DNA from: Lycorma delicatula
Lineage: Eukaryota > Arthropoda > Insecta > Hemiptera > Fulgoridae
Length of the DNA stretch: 64,000 nucleotides
Assembly: GCF_047948215.1 (NCBI RefSeq)
Contig: NC_134463.1
Coordinates: 99,042,657-99,106,656, forward strand
Direction: 5' to 3'
Below are positions 20,161 through 36,200 of the stretch, piece after piece. The notes beneath the pieces were generated by a model. It did not search any database. It was not told where the DNA came from and saw only the letters and a program-made list of their open reading frames with translations. The position numbers and the translations under genes were made by a program. Position 1 is the first letter of the stretch, and the number at the start of each line of letters is the position of its first letter.

Positions 20161-22476
20161 GCGTAAATCGGTCCAGTAGATTTTTGTCTATAGCGGACAC
20201 ATATATCGGAAACATTGCAATGGAATCGTAAAATATTTATTATAGCGTATGTTGCTTTTACGTCCAACAGATAGCGCTGTTATTAAAAAAAAATACATAT
20301 TTTTTTTTTTTAAACACGAAATTTAATTTTTTTATCGACTTAAAATGCCTTAAAATTTTGCAAAATCCTTCCTTAGTATACGCCTACTTAAAGATACGAA
20401 GGTACCCTGAAAATTTCAAGTCACTACCTAAGATAGTTTAGGTTGTACGTTGATTATGAGTCAGTGAATCTGTCAGCACATTCTCTTTTGTATAAGAGAT
20501 ATATATGTATACAGTAAAAAAAAAAAAAATTATTTATATAAATAATTCATATAAAATTTTCATCAGAGCTGTATGATGGGCGGATTGTTACATTTTTCGA
20601 ATAGTAGCATACTACTGAAATATTTAGCCTGTAACTGACCGTTAATTTACCTTAGCGCCAGCAGAATAGTTGTTGAACTTTAAGAAAAACATTCGATTCG
20701 GCGCCGTACTGACAGTAATACTGGCGCCGTTAGCGTTTCTCTTAATAAATTTATGTTACTATTTTAGTTTTAAAAGGTCATTAATATTATTAGATAATAT
20801 AATATAAATTCGAGGTTTACACTCCAGTCAGATTTGACATTTTCACGTGCTAAAAGTTTTCATTTCTATATTCTCACGAACAAACCTTCAGGCTTTATGA
20901 AGTGAATTAAATATATATGCAGACACACAAATACATTATTAAACGCCCGTTCGAATACGCAACCTAAATAACCTAAATGTTAAAATGCTTGTAATATTAA
21001 TATAGAAACTTTCGAATTAGCCAAACTACAAAATGTCGCCGCACAGTGTCGGTGTTTTCGTTTGTAAGTTACGATGCTATTATTAGAATATAATTACAAC
21101 AATATTAATAGCTATTTTTACTTTTAGATAAATGAAGATTTCTTAATATCTGTTTTGTTATCTTTCTTCAAGTTAATAAAGAATCCTGAAAACGTTTTGT
21201 CATTTTTTTACTAAAACCTTACAAATTATTTTAAATTTGTAAGTTTTTTCTAATTATCTAAAATTAAATCTCGCACCCTTTAATAAGTTGTTTGATTTTT
21301 TTTCTATTTACGAGTGTTAGTAACGTATTTTATTGTATTTATACGTATATTACGTTAAAATTTATTTACTATAACATTTAAAAAAAATTAAATTCATACT
21401 ATAGAATTAAGCGTAGATAGTAAAAAAAATATTTAAAAAATTGTACAATACAGCTCAGTAAGTTTTTAAACGGGCATTATTCTATTTCTTTATTTTCAAA
21501 ACGTTAGATTAATGGAGTGAAAAACCAGAAATCATAAAATGTTTTTATCGCTATTTGCGAGGATTCTCCCAAGCACATAGTTCAACATTTTACTATTTGC
21601 TTGGGTTTTCGTCGGTGTTGCGACCTAACATAACCTTATACATAGCTACTGTTTGTTTTATGATGTTCTGCTCTCTGACTAGAATAAAAGAAAATAATAA
21701 CACGTACACAAAAAAAGAATAATAGTAAACTGTTGTTCATAACCAGGTTACAATTATTTTTTGCGTGTTAACATGAATATACAGCTAGATTTTATTGATT
21801 TATCCGACCCGCGTAATTATCGATTTTATTTTTGAAGATTTTAGCAATAATAATTAATGTTAACAACGTTAATTATTTTAATCATCGAAAAGAGATGTAA
21901 TTATGTTATAAAACGTTTAAAGAATATAAATATGTTGTTTCATTATTAGAAATACATTGTTATACGAGCTTATTTTATCCTATTCAACACTGAGTTCCCA
22001 ATCATAAAAAAACTCTGACTAGTCTCAGGCACAACTGAAGAACTGTGTTTAAAACAAGCGGCTACTCTCGATTTCGCACGCGTACATAACATATAACTTA
22101 GCTTTTCAACGTTCACTGGTTTGATCTTCAGTCGTCGCAGTTCTAAAGCTAGTTAAAGTTCAGCTTGCGGTTTTTTTTTAGCTTTTATATTTCTATATAA
22201 AAGAAGAGAGAAAATAAAACATTTCATCGAAATCGGTGCAGAAGTACTAGCTGAATGAAGAAATTTAAACGTTTCACAAACTGATGAATTTTTTCAAAAT
22301 TGTATATTTCTACATTTTTCAAAAAAATAATGTATGATAGCAGAGTATTTTTTAATCTACATGTTTCTTTTAAAAACGATTTATCGAAATCGGTGTAATA
22401 GTTTTTGCGTGATTAAGTAACTAGCAAACTCAGTATTAGATATTAAATATGATTTTTAACCCAAAAAGGTAAAACC
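20161..22476. other. AT-rich DNA without recognised genes
   Basis: An inverted repeat CGGCGCC...GGCGCCG spans 20699-20729. Two stretches near 22226-22260 and 22380-22420 share the ATCGAAATCGGTG motif seen at 20165 and probably belong to one dispersed repeat family. No coding signal. Confidence 0.5.
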
Positions 22477-22491
22477 GGGATTAAAATAACT

Positions 22492-22781
22492 TTTTATTTT
22501 TCCTGTTTAGCCTCCGGGAATTACCATTCAGGTACTACTTCAGAGGATGAATGAGGATGATAAGTATGAGTTTAAAGGAAGTGTAGTCTTTACAGTCTCA
22601 GTTCGACCGTTCCCGAGATGTGTGGTTAATTGAAACCCAACCACCAAAGAACACCCGGTATCCACGCTCTAGTATTCAAATCCGTATAAAAGCCTTTACT
22701 AGGACTTGAATGCTGAAACTCTCGACTTCCAAATCAGCTGATTTGGGAAGACGCGTTAACCACTACACCAACCCCGTGGGT
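22492..22781 (-). mobile_element. SINE-A, full length, with 15-bp target duplication
   Basis: A tRNA-headed retroposon on the minus strand. On the plus strand the order is the tail (CCTGTTTAGCCTCCGGGAA, TTCAGAGGATGAATGAGGAT), the body (GTGTGGTTAATTGAAACCCA, CTAGTATTCAAATCCGT) and the head (B-box side GGACTTGAATG, the 16-bp palindrome at 22730-22745, A-box side AACCACTACACCAACCC). It is flanked by GGGATTAAAATAACT (22477-22491) and GGGATTAAAACAACT (22782-22796), a 14/15 match typical of LINE-driven insertion. Confidence 0.9.
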
Positions 22782-22796
22782 GGGATTAAAACAACT

Positions 22797-25349
22797 AGAA
22801 AGACTCAAGTTTCTTCTCTGTTCTTCCTAGATAATCATATGTTATAAATTGGGTATTAGAGTTTTTTAATCAGTATTTCAGTGATAGAAGTTTTAATACT
22901 AAATCTTACTTTTTTGATTGTTTAAATTAAAAGGATTTTGACCTCCTAAGAAAATATCAAAATTTCTAGTCCAAAATAAACTATACAATTTTGCAATGTT
23001 GTTTTATGAAAATACTTCTTAAGAAAACGGGAAACCTAAAGAAAACTTTTCGGAAATTATAAAACTATAAATGTTGTCAATATCGTCTAAAAACTGAAAA
23101 AAAGTCTATATGTAGATTTCAGACTATATATATATATATATATATATATTTTATAGTAATAAAATTTTCCGTTATACTAAATATAAAATTATTAAGGAAA
23201 AAAGGTAAAATAAAAATATTGAGTCGGAAAATGGTTGTAAAGTAACCCTATAAAAAACTGTAAAATCGTTTTTTTTTTTTACGTATATTAAACACCAAAT
23301 AACTATCATAAAGAGCCTTTGGCTCTCTTTCTCATACAAAAATCACTCATTTCTTTCATCACTGGTTTTGTTTTTAATAAAAAATCGTTTATGGTTAGAT
23401 GTTTTTTGAAGTAGTATATTTATTTACCGCCAAGTGACATACGTGATAATGAATTATAATATTGGTTTGCTTAACATTTATGCAGAACACTGTTAACTTA
23501 GCCAAGAGTATCAGTTTTATAATGAAAAAAATAGCTGTAAGTAAATATAACTGCATGAGAAAATCAAATTTAGCCGTAAAAAATGAATTAAGTCGTTAAA
23601 ATCGATTTTTACTACTGAGATTTTGTGTTTTTGTTAAAGTTAATAATAATGTATATATATCTTTTATTACAGGCACCTAAAATTAACCATTTTATTTTAA
23701 TTTATCTAGGCACGAATAATATATAATGTGATTCATTCATTTCAATAAACAATATTTTCACTCAAATATTTTCATTTTGTTATAAAAATTTGAGTTCAAC
23801 TACATCACAGTTAGTCTTTAATGATACTTTTAATATTTTTATAAATAATTTAAATTCAAAACAAATAAGTTTAAATCGGGTAAAAATAAAATCTCTTCCA
23901 TCAAGGTAAAAATAATTTGTTCAATCATAAAATTAAACGCAACCAATATATTTATATTAGAAGTTGAATAAATTTTTTTCAACGATTCAATTCTCCTTTT
24001 AGGTGTCTATTTTTCTCCCTTCTCTTTCGTATTTCTTACCGCCGTCTCGTCTTCTTTTTATCTCGAGTTCATTCTCCATTACCCCCACCTCTTATGATAC
24101 TTTTTTTTATCGCCGTACGGCTGCTATTAATGACGAATTGACAAAAGTATTTAAAAGAACCCTATAAAAAAGGAATGACTTTTATCACTTCTTAGTGATG
24201 AAAAAACCTTTTTTGAATTCAATTCAATCCGTGTAAAATACGTTGTAATATATTTTCTTTCTATTTATTACAAAAAAGAAAACAATCAGATTAAAATTAA
24301 GATTCATATACCCATAAACTGACACGACATTGGTTTATTTTTTATAAATATTATTTCTTAAAAACTTTTATTATAATTTCGTGAAATCATTGTATATAAT
24401 TGATCGTACATAAACTGAAAGTATACATCGTGCATCGTCATCGTGGTGAAAATGAAAAACGTTTCCTATGATTAACATTTTTAAAGAACTAACAATCTAT
24501 TATTCGTACATCTTGGACAAAATTCTTCCACCTCCTTCTCCTTTTTCCTGCTCTCAATTGAAATCTCTTTCAATTTAATCTTCGAATATAATGTTATTTG
24601 CAGTAAAAATTTTATTCATTTTAAACAACAGAAAAAACTTCAGGGAACGGGAAACTACTGTACTTTTTAACGATTTCCGTTTCTTAGAAAAAATTATTAG
24701 TAAAAGCTTTTCCCCTTCAATTTTTAGATAGATAAACACTTTTAATTACCCTGGTAGAAGGCAATAGTTGAATAAAAAAGTGATTATTGGATAATACAAA
24801 AAGTATTAAAAAATTTACATGGTAACATCATAGTAGTTTACCTAAAATATTAAAGAAAAAGGGTTTTAAATTACGACTTCTTCCAGCCATTTTGGAAATA
24901 TGTTACGGTCTGTTGTCTAAAAAGAATGGTAAATTGGATGTTATATCTAGGAAAAAATTTTAAAAAAAATCATAATGCTTTACAATGATTATATAGTTTA
25001 TAAGCGTTAGAAACATTAAAGTTTTCAAAAGTGTTTACGTTTAGAATTATGCCAAATAATTATTGAAACAATTAGAAAAAAAAAATTACTCTCGAAAACC
25101 GTTTAGTATTTTTGTTTTTTGTTTAACTATTTAATATTTATACGACTGAAAACTTCCATAGAAGGATTTTTAATAAATTAAAAATTTAATAACGATGAAT
25201 TTTTTGTAAGTTTTTTACTATGTTAACGTAAGTTTTTTTCTTATCTAATTCCTGTTTATGACTTCCAGTTTTAAAAAGTTATAAATTTTAATAAAATAAT
25301 CGTTAGACCTATTTCCAAAAATTCTAGGATACTGCCTATTTCTCTAGTC
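22797..25349. other. AT-rich DNA without recognised genes
   Basis: An (AT)n run lies near 23127-23150, and a short AGAGCC-TTT-GGCTCT hairpin at about 23312-23326. I see no coding or repeat-family signal. Confidence 0.55.
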
Positions 25350-26503
25350 TTCTTTTTTTTTCTTTTTTTTTATCTTCAGTCATTTGACTGGTTTGATGCA
25401 GCTCTCCAAGATTCCCTATCTAGTGCTAGTCGTTTCACTTCAGTATACCCTCTACATCCTACATCCCCAACAATTTGTTTTACATACTTCAAACGTGGCC
25501 TGCCTACACAATTTTTCCCTTCTACCTGTCCTTCCAATATTAAAGCGACTATTCCAGGATGCCTTAGTATGTGGCCTATAAGTCCGTCTCTTCTTTTAAC
25601 TATATTTTTCCAAATGCTACTTTCTTCATCTATTTGCCGCAATACCTCTTCATTTGTCACTTTATCCACCCATCTGATTTTTAACATTCTCCTATAGCAC
25701 CACATTTCAAAAGCTTCTAATCTTTTCTTCTCAGATACTCCGATCGTCCAAGTTTCACTTCCATATAAAGCGACACTCCAAACATACACTTTCAAAAATC
25801 TTTTCCTGACATTTAAATTCATTTTTGATGTAAACAAATTATATTTCTTACTGAAGGCTCGTTTAGCTTGTGCTATTCGGCATTTTATATCGCTCCTGCT
25901 TCGTCCATCTTTAGTAATTTTACTTCCCAAATAACAAATTCTTCTACCTCCATAATCTTTTCTCCTCCTATTTTCACATTCAGTGGTCCATCTTTGTTAT
26001 TTCTACTACATTTCATTACTTTTGTTTTGTTCTTGTTTATTTTCATGCGATAGTTTTTGCGTAGGACTTCATCTATGCCGTTCATTGTTTCTTCTAAATC
26101 CTTTTTACTCTCAGCTAGAATTACTATATCATCAGCAAATCGTAGCATCTTTATCTTTTCACCTTGTACTGTTACTCCGAATCTAAATTGTTCTTTAACA
26201 TCATTAACTGCTAGTTCCATGTAAAGATTAAAAAGTAACGGCGATAAGGAACATCCTTGTCGGACTCCCTTTCTTATTAGGGCTTCTTTCTTATGTTCTT
26301 CAATTATTACTGTTGCTGTTTGATTCCTGTACATGTTAGCAATTGTTCTTCTATCTCTGTATTTGAACCCTAATTTTTTTAAAATGCTGTACATTTTATT
26401 CCAGGCTACGTTATCGAATGCCTTTTCTAGGTCTATAAACGCCAAGTATGTTGGTTTGTTTTTCTTTAATCTTCCTTCTACTATTAATCTGAGGCCTTTA
26501 TTT
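25350..26503 (-). mobile_element. endonuclease/RT LINE, lineage L2, 5'-truncated
   Basis: The minus strand carries the 3' part of a LINE polyprotein in two long open stretches, 25885-26445 and 25376-25930, joined by a single frameshift near 25885-25930. Motifs in order are LAFIDLEKAFDNVAWNKMY (palm A), IRKGVRQGCSLSPLLFNLYM (RT motif), MLRFADDIVILAES (catalytic box, FADD at about 26128-26139), MKINKNKTKVMKCS, VALYGSETWTI, KKRLEAFEMWCYRRMLKI and GRPRLKYVKQI. These fit the familiar endonuclease-reverse transcriptase LINEs of insects. The stop codon lies at 25376 and is followed almost at once, on the minus strand, by an A-rich tail (25342-25372), so there is practically no 3' UTR. Similarity stops at about 26503 and the endonuclease domain is missing. 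This is the best-preserved LINE in the window. Confidence 0.9.
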
Positions 26504-30224
<3,721 letters not shown>

Positions 30225-30860
30225 ATAAAAGAATTCAAAATGACAACCCTGAGCATCGATGCGCTTTTGTGCTAGACTTATCATATTGAGAGTTGTCTGT
30301 CTGACGTAACACGTTGCTCCGTCTTGTTGGAAGAAGCTGTATTCTTTTTCATTATCAGTTAATTGCGCATAGGATTTTTCGAAAATTGTGTGTTGACAGT
30401 CTGGTCAAAAAATATTGATCGCGCTATACAATTACCGGAAACGGCACACCAAACACCAATTTTCTCATCGTAAAGTGGATGCTCGAATATCTGGTGAGGA
30501 TTCGTAATAATTCATGAAGAATTTTACAAGATGTGTATTTAACATCAGATTGTTTGGATAACTTGCGTAGTGATTTTTTTGAAGTGGCAGTAATTCTCTT
30601 TTCAATATCAGCAATGGCCTATGGAGTCCTAACCTATAAGGTTGCTTATTTCGTTTTGCATTTGAAACCGAACCTGTTGTACGCCATTTTTTTAACTAAA
30701 TCGTGTATGCTACTCTTCGTCGGGATACAGGTATTCGGAGATTTTTCTACGAATACTTGACGTGATTCTTCAAACGATCCAGAACGTATATAAGCCTTAA
30801 CTGTAGCTATCCTCTCCTGGATTGAGTAAGGCTTTTTACACAAAAAACAGTTACCGCACT
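30225..30860 (-). pseudogene. Tc1/mariner-type transposase with N-terminal HTH, deleted core
   Basis: The minus strand starts with a helix-turn-helix domain, in order KPYSIQERIATVKAYIRSG, SFEESRQVF, TKSSIHDLVKKW and TGSV. This is the layout of the DUF4817-like HTH found on many insect Tc1/mariner-type transposases. After a shift it reads KSLRKLSKQSDVKYTSCKIL, then jumps to NPHQIFEHPLYDEKIGVWCA, FFDQTVNTQF and FFQQDGATCYVRQT. FQQDGAT contains the second catalytic Asp. The first catalytic block, expected between SCKILHEL and NPHQI, has been deleted near 30500-30520. The C-terminal part with the third acidic residue is also absent beyond 30225. Confidence 0.8.
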
Positions 30861-33035
30861 CCTAAACGTGTATTGCACTGACAGGACCACCTGACACACG
30901 GCAGCAACAATCAGTAATAACGTATACATCCACTAGTCGCGCTAGTTGTGTGAGTCTTTCATACATAGTGTTAGGTAGCGGTTTCATTATGGGTTCGGTT
31001 TTTTTATTGCTCATTCTGTATAAGGGAAGCACCGTGGTTTGCGAAAAACACTAAAAAATAATATTATTTGCGGTTGCCACCCGTTCGAGAGGAGATTCGG
31101 CAATTCGGTACAAGATACAAAATGAGACTGAACAAACATGTGAACTAGCTCCCGATTAACTTTCTGAATAACAGCGAGAACGTTAGGCGCCTAAAATGAC
31201 TGCATATATTAGATCTGTAATCTCTCCGAGTTTTGAGGTGAATCAACAATCTAGAGTGTTGTGCATCGTCAAAATTCTTAGTTTTATTTTATCATTGACT
31301 TTTGTTAGTTCTTTGATTTGCTTCTTCTGTTTCATCGTTTGATTTGTTATTTTTTGTATGAGATTGATAAAACTATTTTTGGTGTTTTCTTTGCTTTTTA
31401 ATTTCTGAAAATGAACAATGTTCTTTGGTAATAAGTACATCTTTGTATGTACTTATTTATGTTTAGTATATACTTATGTATAACGTGTAAGATATGTATA
31501 CATATGCGCGTGTACATATACAGTTATTTTGAGGGATTCAATGGAAATCCCTCCCGGCGTGTAATTTTTTTTTTAGTATTAAAATTTACTTATAGTTCTG
31601 GTAAATTGGAAACGATTGTAGATTAAACACTATGGCAAAAAAAACATGTTTCTTTACATAGGCTTCAACATTTACCTAACTTACTTATGAATTTATCATC
31701 TATAAAAAAATAAATTTCGGTACTTTTTCACTGCAAATTGTAGTACTTTACATTAATGTACGCACGTTTTTATGATAATGCTTGCGTGCGTACAAATTTC
31801 TTTAGAAAAATAAACTGATTTCACTTTTCTAAAGGAGAAATATTTTTCTTAAATAGTTTAAACTTTACAAGTTAATCTACTATTCAAAATTCGATTAAAT
31901 GATACCGTTAAAATAAATTAATTATTAAAACATAAATAAATTTCGCTTCTAATTTCAGTTCCCTAGATGTCATAAATGTAACGCGCATTCGATTAGATGG
32001 TAAACTCTTAATAACGGCGTGGGCATTATCAAAAATAACAAATTTTTATTTTATTACGAAAATTAAGGAGTGAAGTGGTTTCCCAATCGCTTACTTCTAT
32101 AAGCTGAATATATTCATACACATCAGCATGAAGTCTACTGAAATGCAGGCGATATTTGGTTCTACACGTGACACATGCGATCTGTTCACTTCAGCGACTG
32201 GATGTATAACTAACATCTATTCTTTCATAGAAAGAAATTATTACTAATACTGCTTATGGGAAATTTTTACCTTCTTTCCGGTTGGTTAATTAGAGAAGAA
32301 TCTGATAAAACATAATAGAGCTGACGAAAGTATCTATTTTTGGCTTTTCTCAGTTATGCGTGAAACGTTTGAGACGTCGTTTAAGCTCACTAATTAATAT
32401 GTATTTGAATATGTGCCATTTGGTCTTTTCTAATTTATAATAAAACTCCTTAGCTAATAACTTTGTAAATTGTATAATTATCGATGGCACCGTATTCCTT
32501 TTAAGATGGTTGTGTTTCTTTACGATACGGTCAAGTAGTAATAGACTTATCCGTGTTAATTTTGTTAGTTTAATGAATTTATTTTTAATGTACTTCAATA
32601 AACAGGACATTTTCAGTTTCATAAGTTGGTAATTTTTTCATGTATTTTTAAGGCTTACTCACCGCATTGATTTCACTGAATTTTTCACAATGTTTTTATA
32701 TATTTTTAGGCAGCGTTCTTTTGACAACTTACCCAATTTAAAAACGGAAGGTAACTGTAAAAGAATATCAAAATATTATATATCTTTGAAAATAATTGAT
32801 TAATTCGAGTTCAAATAATGCATTAGAAATAAATAAAACTGTAAACGCAGTTGAAAAACTTTCTCGGCTGTATTTATCCCATCTCCTCTAAGACATAAAA
32901 TTCCTTTCCTCATAAATCCAAAATAGAATTTGTCTCTTTTACTCACAAACAGTCTTGTATTTTTAATTCAACATGAAGGATTTTTAATTGGATTATGGAT
33001 TATTTAATTTTTATATTCGGTATAGAATGATGAAA
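30861..33035. other. AT-rich DNA without recognised genes
   Basis: Has two small perfect hairpins, AATAAGTACAT/ATGTACTTATT at 31430-31457 and GTACGCACG/CGTGCGTAC at 31758-31793. A lysine-rich 90-codon open frame on the minus strand at 32350-32622 shows no motif I recognise. Confidence 0.5.
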
Positions 33036-33226
33036 TCGATCCTCCATGACGGAGTGGTAGCGTCTCGGCCTTTCATCCGGAGATACCGGGTTCGAATCCC
33101 GATCAGGCATGGAATTTTTCATACGTTGCAAAATTCCATTTCCATATCACATTCACAAGCTTCAAGATTATTAGGTGATATCGTCAAAAAAGTAAAAAAT
33201 TTATGGAATTAAAAAAAAACATTTAA
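33036..33226 (+). mobile_element. SINE-B, well-preserved tRNA-like head
   Basis: The head reads GAGTGGTAGCGTCTCGG (A-box), CCTTTCATCCGGAG (anticodon arm-like) and CCGGGTTCGAATCCCG (B-box). The CTTTCAT loop recalls tRNA-Glu(UUC), but the acceptor stem does not pair, so it is a retroposon head and not a tRNA gene. The body continues with GGCATGGAATTTTTCATACG and TTCCATTTCCATATCACATT and ends in an A-rich stretch at about 33200-33226. It is the reference copy for SINE-B here. Confidence 0.82.
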
Positions 33227-33243
33227 TGTTACTAATACTTCCC

Positions 33244-33505
33244 TTTTTTCTGTTTAGCCTCCGGAACCACCGTAAGGTATTACTTCAGTGGATGATATGT
33301 ATGAATATAAATGAATAGTAGTGTTGTATAGTCTCAGAGATGTGTGGTTAATTGAAATACAACTATCAAATAACACAGATATCCACGATGTAGTATGCAA
33401 ATCTGTATAAAAGTAACTGCTTTTACGGATTTGAACCTTAGAACTCTCGATTTTGAGATGCAGATTTGAGATGACGAATTAACCACTAGACCAGCCCGAT
33501 GAGCT
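33244..33505 (-). mobile_element. SINE-A, diverged copy
   Basis: The plus strand shows the tail TTCTGTTTAGCCTCCGGAA, GTATTACTTCAG, body GTGTGGTTAATTGAAATACA and GCAAATCTGTATAAAAGTAA, B-box side GGATTTGAACCTTAGAAC, and A-box side TTAACCACTAGACCAGCCC. Part of the middle between TATAGTCTCAG and AGATGTGTGG is deleted. Eighteen bases separate it from the SINE-B on the other strand. Confidence 0.85.
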
Positions 33506-35439
33506 GATATTTTCCCCTTGTTTTCACCTAAATGTACCTTACTATCCACCCCTTGACGAATTTTATAAAAGTCGGTCACAAATAATTTTCTAACTATAAA
33601 ATTTTATAATTTCGCGTGCTAGGGAAGTTAAGCGAAAAGAAATGTCAATTCATAGTTTATTCAACACATATATAGAGATTTTTCTTTACGATTTAAGGAA
33701 ACTGAAAATGTATAGAAATTTAAAAACGGGCTATAAAAATTTTGAGCCAATTTTTATTTTCCCTTTTTAATTATAATTATTTTGTAATAGTAAATCAATT
33801 ATTATTATTCAATCTTTATCTAAAAATTTTTGATTTGGTACTAAAGCTAATGGTTATTAATTTATTCATATTTAATTTGGCACCGAATTCAAATTTTCTT
33901 TTTTATATTTCGACTTTAAATTTAAAAAAAAAGTCAAAAACATATTTTATATCTTCCTAACTCGGCATAAAGCTGATATATTCATACTCATCATTAAAAC
34001 CTTCTTTTTTTTTGAGTTAATCATTAAAAAAAATTAAAACAAGATAAATATTAAAATTAAAAAACACGACTGCCAAAATAAAGCATTGCCCTTTAATGTA
34101 GAATCATTAAAGAACGAGCGGTTGACAATTTTGTGTTTAATATAATTTTGTTTTCAGATTTTTTAAATTTATTAAAACATATTTATGTATGTAGCCTCTA
34201 AAATTGGCGGTAACGTAAGTATTCAAACGCGGGGTCATAATCTAAATCGGTGGCAGGTGAGCTGCCACCGTGGAACATACATACACCGTAAATATATTAC
34301 ACTCCTTTTTGGACAGTCGTGTAAAAATGTTAAAAGATAAAAATTCTATTAAAAAAAATTAGCCTAATGCAAACAATAGTGTATGAACAATTTTCTTTTT
34401 AATGATAATAACATTGTTAAGTTCTGTCACTTCATGAGGTAATAAAATTTGTAATAGTTTTTTTTTTTAATTATCGACTTTATTTATATTAATTATAAAA
34501 TAAAATTAATGTTTTAACGTTTTATTGAGAAACCTCGTGTAAGTAGGGAAAAGCTGGGTAAAAAAAAAGTAAAGAAATAGATAGATAAGGTTGCTAAGTA
34601 AACCAGGGAACTCATACATTACATGGGCCGTGTGTAATTTAACGAGAAATACATCGGTGGTACACTAAAGAGATAAGATATCTTATTCAGTACTTACCTA
34701 CTCCCCCGCTCCGTTCTTCATTACCTTCATCTTCTCTTTTGCATCATTCTTCTCTCTTTTTTTTTGAGGACGAGAATGAGATTGTAAGAGAGTAAATGAG
34801 TAATGATGAGGGTTGATCGAGAACTGCAGGCTGGTTGAAATACAGGGGGGGGGGGGAGTATGGAAAGGGAGATCTTACCTACCAACCTTCTACTTTCTTA
34901 ACGACAGCCGGTGAAAATGGTTTTACAAAAAAAAAATAACCTTATCGACGACCTCCCCAAAACTCTTGGTTTGGTACCTCTTATTACTTTCTTACATACC
35001 GAAACACACTTTTTCTTAATCCTGTTTTATACAATTTTGAATATATATATATATATATATACATATATTTAACGTTTTTAAGTAATTTTCATTAACAACA
35101 TGGTTAATAAAAATAATAATTTGATACAATATTCTTTATGCTAAACCTTGATTTCTATAATCTAAAGGAAATCCTTTGGCTAAAATTACATCATATGATC
35201 ATCAACTTTACTTTAGATACATAATAAAACCTTTTTTTTTATTTCTTTATCGAATTTAGTGTATTAAATATAAAAAAATGAGGAAAAATGTTAAACTTTT
35301 TTTCCATTTTTTTATATAAAATACGTAATGATAGAAAAACGGTTTACATGAAGTCCAAATTTAAAAGAAATACGTGTTTCTATTACTAAACAATCATCTT
35401 AAAAAAATAAATATACAGATAAAATATTACAGGAATAGC
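33506..35439. other. AT-rich DNA with small hairpin and G-run
   Basis: A perfect 9-bp stem CGGTGGCAG/CTGCCACCG lies at 34248-34270. Pyrimidine-rich then purine-rich sequence fills 34690-34880, including a run of about 12 G at 34845-34856, and (AT)n is at 35042-35060. No coding signal is supported. Confidence 0.5.
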
Positions 35440-36200
35440 TGTTAAAGTCAAGTTGCATTTTTCGTTTGAAAAGGCAATTTATGGTTAAAGATAGAAATAA
35501 TAACGCCAGAGAGATGAAAAATTAGAAATATGAAATATGGAAAAATTAGAAGAGTTTATAAATTTAACTATCTTGTATAATAATTAAAACCAACAAGAAA
35601 ACGTATTACTTGTCTAAAGGAAAGAGCAAGAAAAATAAAATAGCTTACCGGTTCAGCCAAAATACATATAATACGAGTAATAAACCACTATCCATCGGTA
35701 ATAAGATTAGCAATTATGAAACTGTCGTTAAATCAGAAGCATTACATGCTATGATTGTCACAGTAATATATATCATATTTAACACGAAAAAACGAGTTAA
35801 CAATGTAGATGAATTGAAAGAAAAAAATAAATTTTTAAGGAACATTCTAGACTTAGTTTGTGTAAGTGGAGAGTATAAATTAGAAGCAATAATAATGTGT
35901 ACAAGAGAATTGAAAGAACATCAAGAAAATTGGGTCAAATTGAGTGACGTTAAAAGAATGAGTAAAATCAGATTAATGAACAAGCTAGTTGACTATTTTG
36001 AAATACAGAAAATGATAACTAACTGGTTTAAAAAAATTAAAGAAGATGTGGAAAAGGAGAATATACAAATAGGAGATATAAAGGTATGATAAAAGGAATA
36101 AAGAACCCTCAGGTTGAAGAGAAAACATAAAATCCAAATTTAAAATTGGGTGTAGAAAGAAAGCTAACGCACTTAAAACGAGAAAATATTAGACAGAAAT
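35440..36200 (+). pseudogene. LINE RT remnant, lineage L1, C-terminal region
   Basis: Upstream of an open stretch of 159 codons (35610-36089), frames carry FMVKDRNN, KYEIWKN/YGKIRRVYKF and LKPTRK. This is the strand block after the catalytic box. The open stretch begins KGKSKKNKIAYRFSQNTYN, followed by YETVVKSEALHAM and KFLRNILDLV and ends with NWFKKIKEDVEKENI. The order NTYNxKxLS, xYxTVxK, RxILR, WxKExxEDxxE matches the minus-strand element at 60658-61892 over its whole length. The RT catalytic part is absent. It is unusual that 159 codons remain open in so decayed an element; AT-rich codon use and chance can explain it. Confidence 0.75.

Noticed and set aside
19884..20231. Overlapping long open frames on both strands around 20 kb
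   Set aside because: They are a by-product of the polypyrimidine tract: almost no stop codons can form there.
30533..30760. 75-codon plus-strand open frame
   Set aside because: Antisense to the HTH-bearing transposase relic.
32350..32622. 90-codon minus-strand frame, Lys/Leu-rich
   Set aside because: Amphipathic-looking but no recognised family. I could not align it convincingly to any RT or transposase block in the window.
33050..33112. Possible tRNA gene
   Set aside because: A- and B-boxes are present but the acceptor stem does not pair, and the same head recurs at four other places with a SINE body. The same holds for the SINE-A head at 59125.
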